From the NCBI GenBank assembly GCA_017518185.1, contig JAFWWB010000004.1:1-64000 (forward strand): a stretch of DNA of 64,000 bases, in the 5' to 3' direction. Source of the stretch: Lachnospiraceae bacterium (GTDB taxonomy: Bacteria; Bacillota; Clostridia; Lachnospirales; Lachnospiraceae). The notes below the pieces were generated by a model, which saw only the letters and a list, made by a program, of their open reading frames with translations, made no database searches and was not told where the DNA came from. Positions 35,601 through 43,799 of this stretch are shown piece after piece. How positions within the stretch are numbered: the first letter of the stretch is position 1; each line of letters begins with the position of its first letter. Both the position numbers and the translations under genes were made by a program.

Positions 35601-36219
35601 TCTTATACTTATCATTGAGCGCGTCCATCCTTTCGAGTTCCGTAAAGAATCTCGTGACGCCGTTAAAGATGTCATCGATCTTATACATGAGGGAATTGGT
35701 ATCCGCATAATCTCTGTAGCCGGTGGCCAGGTTGTAGGCATCCGCATCGGCTTTGATATTCCGGACCTCTCCATTCTGCCGGAAAAGATCCCTGCCTCTC
35801 CAGACCATCTCTTCAAAATCGTGCATATATTCTCCATAGCCGCCTTCAAAGGAAATGGTAAGGAAGCCCTCTTCCCCCCAGACACGGCCTCTGTACCTGT
35901 CGGAATTGGTCATATAGAAAAGACTGTTGGTATCGCCGTTATACCTCTCCTTAAAATCATGGATGAACTGACCGTATCCCACGATCTGATCCTTGACCTT
36001 TTCAAGGCTTTCCCTCTGGGGCCTCTGTTCTTCGCCGTTCAGGGAATTGATCTTTGCTTCCAGCTCTCCTATGACTGCATTGATCTTTTCATACAGTCCG
36101 GAATCGTTGCAGAGCTCCAGAAGCCTGTTCAGGTCATCCAGAAAACCGTCATAACGTGTATTCTCCGGATGTTCTATTACCGGCTTATACGCTTTTCTTT
36201 CAGGTTGGGGTCTGGGCAT
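32659..36219 (-). CDS. Large helical/coiled-coil protein (1186 aa)
   Basis: Starts at ATG 36219 with AAAGGAGGT 8 nt upstream. Almost wholly helical with many heptads (LRKVQKELSDIENQKLLSQE, RAVYQNKRTAFNTIHNAF) and no recognisable catalytic domain. Near residue ~900 is AYIRKKKKQWFHWKPSIQRK, which resembles KYISSRNPFTKKGKIRKAM in the ART-like protein at 56455, suggesting a shared module. No signal peptide or membrane span. Flanked by a 1025-residue relative and GNAT genes. Function unknown. Confidence 0.75.
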   Translation of the reverse strand: MPRPQPERKAYKPVIEHPENTRYDGFLDDLNRLLELCNDSGLYEKINAVIGELEAKINSLNGEEQRPQRESLEKVKDQIVGYGQFIHDFKERYNGDTNSLFYMTNSDRYRGRVWGEEGFLTISFEGGYGEYMHDFEEMVWRGRDLFRQNGEVRNIKADADAYNLATGYRDYADTNSLMYKIDDIFNGVTRFFTELERMDALNDKYKKETELEQNLNVEKTNLEQYGKLLVDQPGFSITTWKTQKRDAFIESNRAKDELDAASVEKNRADEDLRKVQKELSDIENQKLLSQESWERNKAEYARKKEALDNYLVCEPTLDKAFSAKFPSLDGFFEARDRKVDDYDTRAYGEEVGKLTDALQMDEWMLKQNMEKIGGKLGEVLKSSPDKRLKGFFDEETLRFQYTRYPGVARTLVRLISEIPYEMRGLISPETRAIGAVRADLQKLYEKNQNREKSKWEDNEKPVDARLLKKLLNIAEMAETLCPPEYRTFDLKEENLKKIEEQGSVMLAKSAGNEIFFLIDQLQEKEKELDLALAGEKEKEKLYTDLKDAKAARKKRKEKAAPDERQNIDNAKLEYENAVSRRKAKEEEINRIRENENYITGAKTVRNHIINHTNARKEYYDVNVKQAEMLLGLYKEEKRETDSRKNAMFSGWNRALNAMSGPLVSLKSLKGLPEGFYTEVKALETIYNEFGSLENEKNREMVQNKYTEFQNKLKELEGKYGKRYKTLAEDTVRHLAEQIVDQNFEEKIANKRKEVDAATKIVVEKGRVVEEKRAVYQNKRTAFNTIHNAFTTNNFYDRYIQGLNYDPNNLQRSEYKDAIKGKNFMRRIKTPIREALDRNAHAKKQDHQDSPQYEAMLIAMRTIVDGADDITAADHLENLRILKQAAEAYIRKKKKQWFHWKPSIQRKFRLQYAKSIIEICEQQMNTIDPADFSGTTDTAVKYFEREAVELPNEADREQNEEAYLAQLDGRKEEAIAAYFNSSSYKRSVVDAREAYKEQLEAIERKYLEVMNLQEASPEEKRRALDKLEASIEGFVPEEIDDSFNVDIAGKMIDDKQWNAFDEKIGLRKGELLLNQWHTNRTRKSLLELQREYENNTYNRVQKEAQAGYAPSIQELERLNTARADRQRKVEERRKKAEDQIENVEKIIIRQDEVINPQNEIIEIREDHRDDQIIDMKHKEKSLLEEKE

Positions 36220-36266
36220 GTTCTTTTACCTCCTTTGATATATATATTATCCTGATACATATTTTA

Positions 36267-39200
36267 TCAGTCAGTCACGGGATTACCCTTAAGAAACGTT
36301 TTATCTGCATTCGCAGTAGCAAGGAATTTGTTTGCAAAATCCAATAAACTGCTCAGCGTCTGTCCTTTTTGTGCAGCTATTAACCCGTTTTTCATCGGAT
36401 TGGTGATGGCACCGCCAAAAGTATTATAGAAACGGATCAGATGCTTCAGGCGCAGATCCTGCGCATTTTCATCCTTCAGCACTCCGGGATCATGATCTAC
36501 GAGATCATTATCTACCTGGACATTTGCAAAATCTGCGACAACCTCATCAAGATGCATTATCAGCCAGGGCATATCCGGCAGCTCGTAACCGTATTTTTTT
36601 TCAAGGGCTTCGTAATGACCGCGTACATTATCGTAGTAAGTGCGCAGCCCCCGCAGGTTCTGCTCTTTTGCAGCCTTTTTTTCTTCCTCCGTCATCTGCT
36701 GCGGAAAGGCTCCGGCAGAAAGGTCTTTGAGCATTGCATCATAGTCATCCTGACTCATCTTCCTTATTGTAGAAACAGACTCGCTTGAGGAAAATGATCG
36801 GAATATGGGCTCTCGTATCATGGGTTCGGTGTCACCTGCAAGAATATATTTTTCTGCGTGCAGTTTATGATACACCTCCAGCTCAAACATTGTCTGCGCG
36901 TCGTTTTTGGCTTTCGCTTCGGAATAAAGCTGTGCAGCAGCCTCCTTCGAACCGATCGACTGGCCTTTTTCCTTAGCTTCCTTTATCCTCTGCTCTATCA
37001 GTGCTGATGCGCGGCCCGCATATTCCGCTCCCTTATGGACCGGAGGAAGGTATCCGATGGCCAGTTCTGCACTTTCAGCCTCTGTACTCAGGTAAGCCTT
37101 CACATGAGGCAAACTCATAAAAGTCATTTCGGCTAAGCTGATATTTTTCTTCCCCTTTTCATACTCTTTCTTCGCAAATGCTGCCATCTGCCCGCGAGGG
37201 GTTAGTTTTTCATCCAGATGTTTAAGCTCGCTTGACGATACTGCTGCTATGGGATCTTCCAGCAGATCTCCGTACTTAAGTATGGCAGCGCCCCTGCATT
37301 TTGCGCGTAGAGGCTCCATAATTGCCATTTTTAAAGTAAAGGCCTGCTGCATTGCCTGAAACTTACGTTCAAGAGCGGCATAACGCTTCGGATCCGTTTT
37401 TTGAAGTGCCGGATCCGGCTTACCCAGCAGCTTATCTTTGACGCGGAACCCTTCAATGTCCGAAAACTCTTCTTTTGCTATGTCCGACAGCATCATACAG
37501 GCCATGGTGAGCTCGATTATCTCAGCCTGCTTCGCCACAAGCTCATCTCCGTCAAGGTGGTACAGGCCGCCGATATCTGTATCGATCACTTTCTTAAGAT
37601 AAGGAACTGCCAGCTCTTCCGACTCTTTGGCGAGCTCTTTTTGCAGCCCGGCAAGCTTTTTTTCATCCTCCTCGCTGAAGTCAGCTTTTAATTTCGCTTT
37701 CTTCTGGACAAGCTCATTACGCAGGATCCTCTTATACTGAAACTTCATCACCTTATCGTTATAAGCCTCTCCGTCTTTTCCGGGCTTCATCAGCATGATG
37801 CTTCTTGCGCCGTTGCCGCCGTAGAGCTGCTTGACGATCTCAGGATCGTCTTTAAAACACCTCTTGATCGATTCCTTCATCAGCCTGTCTTTTTCTTTGT
37901 AAATATCGGCATACATACTCGCTTTGTCTGCAAGCGCCTTCTCAGTCTCCTTTACATCCTCATCCCCGTTTTCATCATTGTTATTCTCATTTTGCAGCTG
38001 CAGTGCCCGGGTCAGCGTGGCTTCCCAGGATCGGATCTTATCCAGGTCTTCTTTGCTGTAGAACTGATTTCCGTTCTTCTGATCCATATCAAACAGCGTT
38101 TTATACAGCTTGTCCGTATATTTGCGGAGACGCTCTTCTCCAAACTCGAATTTCAGGGCCCCGAGGAACAGTCTTGCCTGATCGTCAGGCGTGCCTTTAC
38201 CGTCACCTGTATTGTGTATTTTTTTATATTTTTCTATCATTTCGGCGAAGCCGTCTATCTCCTTCATGGAGTCGGCGTGATCCTTTTCCTGAAACGTTTT
38301 GAGAGTCGTCATTCCCAGCTCTGTCGCATTCGCGCCCCTTACGAAACGGCCTTTTCCACGGAGGGACTTTACATTATCAAGAAATTTCCCCAGCTCCGCA
38401 TCCTCCTGGCTTCCCTTCAGCAGTTTGATCTTTTCATCAAGCTGGTCAACGGAAAGGGATTCAAAATCTTTTCCTGCAAGCAGGGCATAATAGGGGGAGT
38501 GCATCATTTTGATACGGGTCTCGTAATCATTCCGTATCTGCTCCATCACATCCAGCTTCGCCCTCAGCACCGTCATGTTCACTCCGTCGATCTTATGTAT
38601 TTCAGACAATCTGAATATTTCGTTTGCATGGCAGAGGGCCTTCAGCTTGGCATATCTGGCGGGATAGCCGTCTACAAACTCCTTATCACTTTTATATTCA
38701 AATTCCGAAAGATCGGTTTCAGCTGCTTCCTTAAGGACTTCTTCCAGACCCAGCTCCTGTGTATTCTTAACACTCATGGTCATGAGAAGGCGGTTCATGC
38801 GCGTTGTGGTCCTTTCCGCCGCTTCCGTACCTTCCTGCTGCAATGAAGCGTACGCGCCGAACTCACGGAGAAGATCTCCGTATTTCGCATCCTCATCTGC
38901 ATTCTGCAGAAACTGCTGATTACCGGATTTATAAAAATTCACGGCCGCCTTAAAGACGCCTGTGTCCTCTGCCTGTTCAAAGGCATGCTCCTGCAGGAAC
39001 AGTTCACCCTGCAGGCCGGCAGCTTCAGCCATCCTCTTCGACTGTTTATCCAGCTCGGAGCGGAAAAAAGACTTTTTCAGATGCAGTTTGGAAAAAACGC
39101 TTGTGATCTGGCTATCGGCTTTATCCTTCGGGATCTCCCGCTGGCGCATCCATGCAGTCTCAGCGGCAGCATCATTGTATGCCTTCAGGCGCACTGTTCT

Positions 39201-39344
39201 GTAGTGTTTTTCATGATCGTCCCGTTCTCCCAGAACAAGCTGCATCTGGGCCTGTACCAGCTGGTCCGTATCGGCGTTTTCCTTTGACTTCAGAAGCTCC
39301 ACCCTTTCCCTCAGGGCCTTCTTCTTATCCTGCATACCTTCCAT
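36267..39344 (-). CDS. Large helical protein (1025 aa) related to giant protein 1
   Basis: ATG 39344 follows AAGGAGAT. Mostly helical. Around residue 280 it has MMHSPYYALLAGKDFESLSV, then ~60 residues on GKGRFVRGANATEL, both in the same order as LMSNPYYALLLEKDL and KKYVRGRSMSKLE in giant protein 1, so the two share a ~150-residue domain. No catalytic motif is recognised. It directly follows the GNAT gene whose promoter carries the tandem 11 bp repeats. Confidence 0.75.
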   Translation of the reverse strand: MEGMQDKKKALRERVELLKSKENADTDQLVQAQMQLVLGERDDHEKHYRTVRLKAYNDAAAETAWMRQREIPKDKADSQITSVFSKLHLKKSFFRSELDKQSKRMAEAAGLQGELFLQEHAFEQAEDTGVFKAAVNFYKSGNQQFLQNADEDAKYGDLLREFGAYASLQQEGTEAAERTTTRMNRLLMTMSVKNTQELGLEEVLKEAAETDLSEFEYKSDKEFVDGYPARYAKLKALCHANEIFRLSEIHKIDGVNMTVLRAKLDVMEQIRNDYETRIKMMHSPYYALLAGKDFESLSVDQLDEKIKLLKGSQEDAELGKFLDNVKSLRGKGRFVRGANATELGMTTLKTFQEKDHADSMKEIDGFAEMIEKYKKIHNTGDGKGTPDDQARLFLGALKFEFGEERLRKYTDKLYKTLFDMDQKNGNQFYSKEDLDKIRSWEATLTRALQLQNENNNDENGDEDVKETEKALADKASMYADIYKEKDRLMKESIKRCFKDDPEIVKQLYGGNGARSIMLMKPGKDGEAYNDKVMKFQYKRILRNELVQKKAKLKADFSEEDEKKLAGLQKELAKESEELAVPYLKKVIDTDIGGLYHLDGDELVAKQAEIIELTMACMMLSDIAKEEFSDIEGFRVKDKLLGKPDPALQKTDPKRYAALERKFQAMQQAFTLKMAIMEPLRAKCRGAAILKYGDLLEDPIAAVSSSELKHLDEKLTPRGQMAAFAKKEYEKGKKNISLAEMTFMSLPHVKAYLSTEAESAELAIGYLPPVHKGAEYAGRASALIEQRIKEAKEKGQSIGSKEAAAQLYSEAKAKNDAQTMFELEVYHKLHAEKYILAGDTEPMIREPIFRSFSSSESVSTIRKMSQDDYDAMLKDLSAGAFPQQMTEEEKKAAKEQNLRGLRTYYDNVRGHYEALEKKYGYELPDMPWLIMHLDEVVADFANVQVDNDLVDHDPGVLKDENAQDLRLKHLIRFYNTFGGAITNPMKNGLIAAQKGQTLSSLLDFANKFLATANADKTFLKGNPVTD

Positions 39345-39346
39345 CT

Positions 39347-40171
39347 TTATATCTCCTTAATAACACCGATTGCGGTCATCATCCCGCCTTCATCGGTAAG
39401 CGCATCCCCCGCCAGCTTTTTTGCAAATGACAGCACGCTCTCCACTGCCGGGAGAAAACGTACCGTAAGCTCATCCATGCCCTCCGAAGCTTCAAGAAAA
39501 GCGGCCAGCAGCTCTGTCATGGCTTTGGGATCCTTACAGAAATTCGCCAGCAGACGCAGGAGTATGGTATCTTCCTGCTTTTCGCACATGAGCGCCGCCC
39601 TCAGCTCTTTATCCTCAGGATCTGCCAGTATCAGGGACAGATCCCCGTCTGCCTGTCCGTCATCCAGGGATGCATCACCAAGACCGGCTTCAGCCAGCTT
39701 TTTTCTCAGCTGCTTCTTCTCTATCGCCGGGAGCTCCTTAAGAGGAATGACAGAATACTTTTTCTTACCTGAAAAAAGGGACGTGGCAGAGGCGCGCTCT
39801 CTGAGCACCGAGAGCTTTGCACCATATATCCGCAGCCCGGATACCATGCCACATCCCATATGCGCAAGGAAGGGTTTCATGCCTTCCGTATCTTCGGAAA
39901 ACACCGCCATGAACGCCCCGGGCCCGAAGGCGCGGAGAGACTCCTTCATAAGCTTCTCCGCTATCCCTCTCCGCCGGTATTCCGGCACGACATACAGATG
40001 TTCCAGCCGGATGACCCGGTGTTCATCCTCCGAAAACACTGCTGCCGCTACCGGTTTATCGTCCTCTATGACCCCCACAGCCAGACAGTCTTTCTTCAGG
40101 CCGCTCCCGAGGAGCAGCTCCACAAACGCCTTTGCATTCTCTTTTCCTATGCCCGTAAGGATCATGGTCAT
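39347..40171 (-). CDS. GNAT acetyltransferase heading the long operon
   Basis: 274 residues. A clear N-terminal GNAT: VIRLEHLYVVPEYRRRGIAE (beta-4 and RRRGIA acetyl-CoA loop) and FLAHMGCGMVSGLR (late signature). The C-terminal half is a more diverged region with a second GNAT-like fold possible (LLRLLANFCKDPKAMTELLA). Start is either ATG 40171 or 40165; GGGGG precedes both. Promoter 3 lies ~135 nt upstream. It is the first gene of the leftward unit that ends with giant gene 2. Confidence 0.75.
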   Translation of the reverse strand: MTMILTGIGKENAKAFVELLLGSGLKKDCLAVGVIEDDKPVAAAVFSEDEHRVIRLEHLYVVPEYRRRGIAEKLMKESLRAFGPGAFMAVFSEDTEGMKPFLAHMGCGMVSGLRIYGAKLSVLRERASATSLFSGKKKYSVIPLKELPAIEKKQLRKKLAEAGLGDASLDDGQADGDLSLILADPEDKELRAALMCEKQEDTILLRLLANFCKDPKAMTELLAAFLEASEGMDELTVRFLPAVESVLSFAKKLAGDALTDEGGMMTAIGVIKEI

Positions 40172-40306
40172 AATCCCCCTGTTTTTTTACTGATATTATG
40201 ATATTGTATCATTTTTTTACGTTTTATTCCACCAAAACGGAGGGGAAACCGCCTCAGGGATCTCCTTGATGTTATTTGCCGCCGGATTTCCATTGTTATC
40301 TGTGGC

Positions 40307-40342
40307 ATTATACCCCCCTGTGTCCAACAAATGTCCAACAAA
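40307..40342 (-). promoter_or_regulatory. Tandem-repeat promoter 3 (GNAT to giant 2 operon)
   Basis: Two TTTGTTGGACA repeats (40342-40332, 40331-40321), 8 nt (CAGGGGGG), perfect TATAAT (40312-40307). It gives a leader of ~130 nt before the GNAT gene; I see no gene in 40172-40306. Confidence 0.75.
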
Positions 40343-40368
40343 ATGGGGGTACAGGGCGGCTTTTGAAA

Positions 40369-40409
40369 CAAAAAAACGCCGGAACAGGGGTTTTATCCTC
40401 TGTCCCGGC
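40369..40409 (-). terminator. Terminator of the polysaccharide region
   Basis: GCCGGGACAGAGG pairs with CCCCTGTTCCGGC around ATAAAA and is followed on the minus strand by GTTTTTTTG. It ends leftward transcription just before promoter 3. Confidence 0.8.
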
Positions 40410-40426
40410 AGCTTCTTACTCTTTCT

Positions 40427-40744
40427 TTACTTCACTGTTACGTTGATGGTTATGGTCTTTCCGTTCACCTTTGCGGTGATCTTGGATTTACCGGTGTCCT
40501 GGGCGTGGAGCACATAATCCTCATCCACATAAGCGATCCAGGCGAATAACTGCCGTCGACCGTAATCTTCCGTTTCGGCGGCGTCTTCGCTCTCCTCTGC
40601 TGCTGCGTCTTCGCTGCCTTCCGCGGAAGCTTCGGATGCGGCTTCTGCCTCATCTTCCGCTGCGTACACCATAAGTCCGGTGTCACCGATGATGCCGGCG
40701 CATAATATCACCGTTTTTCCAAATATTTCCCCCATGGGATGCAT
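40427..40744 (-). CDS. Small acidic protein, possibly secreted or truncated
   Basis: 105 residues. KTVILCAGIIGDTGLMVYA looks like a signal-peptide core, but it starts 9 residues in and holds a charged residue. An Ala/Glu/Ser-rich acidic stretch follows, and the end (GKSKITAKVNGKTITINVTVK) resembles the last strands of a BIG2-type Ig domain. It may be the relic of a longer exported protein. No family is recognised and the start codon is uncertain. It is cotranscribed at most weakly from the polysaccharide genes upstream. Confidence 0.45.
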   Translation of the reverse strand: MHPMGEIFGKTVILCAGIIGDTGLMVYAAEDEAEAASEASAEGSEDAAAEESEDAAETEDYGRRQLFAWIAYVDEDYVLHAQDTGKSKITAKVNGKTITINVTVK

Positions 40745-40824
40745 TCACATCCGCTTCATAAGTCACAGAAAAATATGACACTATCGCATTAATAGCCGCC
40801 GGGTACCCGGTGCAAAATGCACCT

Positions 40825-42468
40825 TCATCCCGGCCAGAGATTTACCTTTCTGATGGTGGTTTTGGGGGTGGTGCTCACTCCGAAGAGGAGCACCGCGAGA
40901 CTCATCATGATGAGCATGCCGCTGGGGTACACGGGATGGCCGGACCACTCCGTCATCATGCCCACTCCTATCATGCCTATAGACAGGCAGGCAAAGCTCG
41001 CCTCGTTCAGGTTCTGCTTCCGCAGCACCAGGCGCGCAGCGCAGAGCCATGCCCATAAGAGCAGCATGCCATAGAGTATCCCCACGGGAACGCCGTACTG
41101 GTACATGTTCTGGAAGAAGGTATTGTGGGCATGGTATATGACATGATCTCCGTCCACGGTAATGTGTCCGGGGTAATGACCGAAGAAGCTCATATGTGAA
41201 AGGAAAAGCTTCCATACCCAGGTACGGCCGTTGGTCACATCCCTTTCGGTGTTGATGGTCACCACTTCTTCAGTGTCCGTTTTATCGGCCTCTTCTATGT
41301 GAAGGTCTATGCCCCACTTTCCCAGTGACCTGGTGAGGTATCTGGCCAGCGAGGTATAGTGGGGAGAATCCACCGGATCTCCCTTGTGGACCTTGCTCTC
41401 GTTCTCGTATTCACCGGCGAAGAATACCGGCGCATCGGAATAAGCAGGGACATAGCGTATTATCTGATATCCGGGATAAAGAGATATCAGGATGATCAGC
41501 AGCGGCAGGGCAAAGCGTCCCGTGAGCCGAAGCTTCTTCTTGCTCTTGAGCATTCTCAGGATGTAATAAGCGATAACGGAAACTCCCATACCCAGGAGAT
41601 AGGTCCTGGTATAGTTAAAGAAGATCAGCACTCCCAGCCAGGCTGTGAGTATATGCTCGGCTATAAGGAAGAAAGTGCGCTTCGGCCCCTTTTCCATATG
41701 CCAGCTGCGGTTAAGCCTTGCGGCCATGACCATGGCGGTGACTCCCAGGAACATGCCGGCCATATTCTCATTCGCAAAATACAGAAGATACCGCTCGGTA
41801 TCAAATGGCCTGTAGCGCAGGCTCAATAAGCTCACGAAGATAAAACAGAGAGGTATGGCATTAAGATAGGCGTCAAAGACCCGCTGTCTGGTCTTCTTCA
41901 CGCGGCAGGCTATGAAGAAGCAGGAAAAGCCCAGTGTAAAAACGATAACGTAATAGTATCCGGGATTGAATACCGTAAGCACCACGGCGTATATCATCCA
42001 GCCGGCAACAAGTACATGTCTGGTAAGCTCCGCCTCTTTAAACCTGTCGATAAGATCAAATACCAGTCCGTCCTTTATGATATAGACCAGCACAGCTATC
42101 AGCATCCAGCCCCAGGTCAGCGCCACGCCCTTTCCCAGACGTATCACATCCACAAATTTATATTCGCAGACATCCGGTATCCAGTGCTTCTCATATCCGA
42201 AATGCATGACTACATAACAGACCGGCACCCATATAACGGACCACCAGGTCATATAGCTCTTTCTGGGCAGGTTGGTCAGCACCAGCAGGGCGAAGCAGAT
42301 GCAGAAGATCCGGAAAGGCACCGCCTGCTCATAGCTGTGTCCCGCATTCATAAAGCGCACGCCCTGATAGGACATTACGGTCATGAGCGCGATGGATACG
42401 GGATAACGGAGCTTCATCAATATCTTATAGAAATCCTTCAATTTAGTGACCCCCTTTTCATTCGGCAT
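40825..42468 (-). CDS. O-antigen ligase/polymerase-like membrane protein
   Basis: 547 residues with about eleven or twelve hydrophobic segments. The large external loop (~350-460) carries GRTWVWKLFL and ends in YHAHNTFFQNMYQYGVPVGI, the HN...GxxG signature of the Wzy_C/O-antigen ligase family, which joins or polymerises lipid-linked glycans outside the membrane. It follows a GT-C glycosyltransferase, so the pair may build one surface glycan. Hairpins GGTGCATTTTGCACC and CCGGGTACCCGG directly after its stop may terminate transcription. Confidence 0.75.
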   Translation of the reverse strand: MPNEKGVTKLKDFYKILMKLRYPVSIALMTVMSYQGVRFMNAGHSYEQAVPFRIFCICFALLVLTNLPRKSYMTWWSVIWVPVCYVVMHFGYEKHWIPDVCEYKFVDVIRLGKGVALTWGWMLIAVLVYIIKDGLVFDLIDRFKEAELTRHVLVAGWMIYAVVLTVFNPGYYYVIVFTLGFSCFFIACRVKKTRQRVFDAYLNAIPLCFIFVSLLSLRYRPFDTERYLLYFANENMAGMFLGVTAMVMAARLNRSWHMEKGPKRTFFLIAEHILTAWLGVLIFFNYTRTYLLGMGVSVIAYYILRMLKSKKKLRLTGRFALPLLIILISLYPGYQIIRYVPAYSDAPVFFAGEYENESKVHKGDPVDSPHYTSLARYLTRSLGKWGIDLHIEEADKTDTEEVVTINTERDVTNGRTWVWKLFLSHMSFFGHYPGHITVDGDHVIYHAHNTFFQNMYQYGVPVGILYGMLLLWAWLCAARLVLRKQNLNEASFACLSIGMIGVGMMTEWSGHPVYPSGMLIMMSLAVLLFGVSTTPKTTIRKVNLWPG

Positions 42469-42530
42469 GAGGTGGCTCCGCAGGAGCCGGAGCCCTGATG
42501 CCCTTCTCTGTTTTCATAATTCACTTTACA

Positions 42531-43799
42531 CTATCTCTTCACCACATCCGAAAGTGCGCCTGCCCACAGAAGCAGCACGCATATGCACACCGCTGCAGCT
42601 ATGCCCTTTGTCAGGGCCACCTCATATGTGAGGCCGCCTCCAAGGGCTTTTTTGTACACCAGCACCGTGTTCGCCAGCTGGAGAAAAGTGAAGGCAAGAT
42701 AAAGATGGAACCTCCACTTTCCGCCGTTTATGATATATGCCAGCAGGAGCAGCACCAGTCCCGACAGCATATAGCGCTCGTGCATGCCCGTGGCAAAGCA
42801 GAAAACACTCAGTATGAGCAGCGCTCCCATATAGGGATAGACGCGTCTGTTCTTTTTCAAAAATGCGTAGACTAGTGATAATATTGCAGCAGCCGCTTCG
42901 GCAAGGAGCCCCAATAGCTTAACGTTTATCCCGAGCAGAGTGGTATCGGTAGATGCCCAGTTCCTGCCGATAAGTGCCCAGAAATTGTAGGCTTCCACGC
43001 TCACAAAGTTCATGCCCTCGGTAACGGACATATACTGTCCGAGCATTTCAGCAAGGCCGAAGGGAAGGCTCAACAGCACCATTCCGGCGATTACCGCCGC
43101 ACCTTTAAGAAACTCACGCAGGAGTCTGCCGGGGATAGTATCAGATATGAACCGTCCGCGTCCGTCAGATTTTACATTCTTACCTTCAGCCGCCGCATGC
43201 ACCAATCCAGCTATCACCAGCGGGGCAAAGCATAAGCTCTGCTGCTTTATGAGCAGCGCAGCGCCGTATGCGATATAAGCCGGCATCGTCTTCCCGTAGA
43301 TGAGGAAAACGCACATAAGGGCGATGACGAAGGAAAACACGCCGTCGGTCTGTCCCCACATTGCGGAATTATGTATAACCGCCGGATTAAAGATGTACAG
43401 CGCGCAGAGTACCGGTGCCTGTCTTTTTCCCAGCTTAGATGCTGTCCTATAAATCACCCACCCTGCTGCCACATCCGCAAGTATCGGCCATATCTGCAGT
43501 ACCATATTCCGGACACCGGGAGCATTTATACCGAACCATTCGATCAGGCACTGTGATATCCACAGCAGATATAGGTAAAGCGGCGGATAGGGCCACTGCA
43601 CCTCCGGAGAATAAAAGCCGGAAGGTCCCGTTATATAAATGCGCTCCGCCCACTCTGCCATCGCCTCGGGATAGGGCGGATAAGTCGCCGACAGTATGCA
43701 GCGCAGCACAAGCCCCGAGAGGCATATGAGCACCGCAGCAGGACAGCCCTTAGTCTTCCAGGGAGATATATGTGATGAAGCGGTTGCCGTTCTCTTCAA
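42531..43799 (-). CDS. GT-C family membrane glycosyltransferase
   Basis: About 420 residues with about ten membrane spans. Marks include an early external loop with acidic residues (YPPYPEAMAEWAERI), FNPAVIHNSAMWGQTDG and GMHERYMLSGLVLLL, the MHERY motif seen in polyprenyl-phosphate-dependent GT-C mannosyl/glucosyl transferases. The upstream end is a TTG at 43799 that overlaps the previous gene by ~50 bp; a later non-ATG start near 43740 is also possible. Confidence 0.7.
   Translation of the reverse strand: MKRTATASSHISPWKTKGCPAAVLICLSGLVLRCILSATYPPYPEAMAEWAERIYITGPSGFYSPEVQWPYPPLYLYLLWISQCLIEWFGINAPGVRNMVLQIWPILADVAAGWVIYRTASKLGKRQAPVLCALYIFNPAVIHNSAMWGQTDGVFSFVIALMCVFLIYGKTMPAYIAYGAALLIKQQSLCFAPLVIAGLVHAAAEGKNVKSDGRGRFISDTIPGRLLREFLKGAAVIAGMVLLSLPFGLAEMLGQYMSVTEGMNFVSVEAYNFWALIGRNWASTDTTLLGINVKLLGLLAEAAAAILSLVYAFLKKNRRVYPYMGALLILSVFCFATGMHERYMLSGLVLLLLAYIINGGKWRFHLYLAFTFLQLANTVLVYKKALGGGLTYEVALTKGIAAAVCICVLLLWAGALSDVVKR

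Noticed and set aside
7477-40171. Giant coiled-coil genes as phage tape-measure proteins or a prophage
   Set aside because: No capsid, tail, integrase, lysis or attachment sites were seen, and membrane segments typical of tape measures are absent.
40168-40371. 67-codon minus-strand frame across promoter 3
   Set aside because: It reads through the tandem repeats and -10 box and is not preserved at the other two promoter copies.
40427-40744. Frameshift in the small acidic protein gene
   Set aside because: An alternative frame reads KITVDGSYSP, but the main frame continues plausibly to its end, so a shift cannot be supported.
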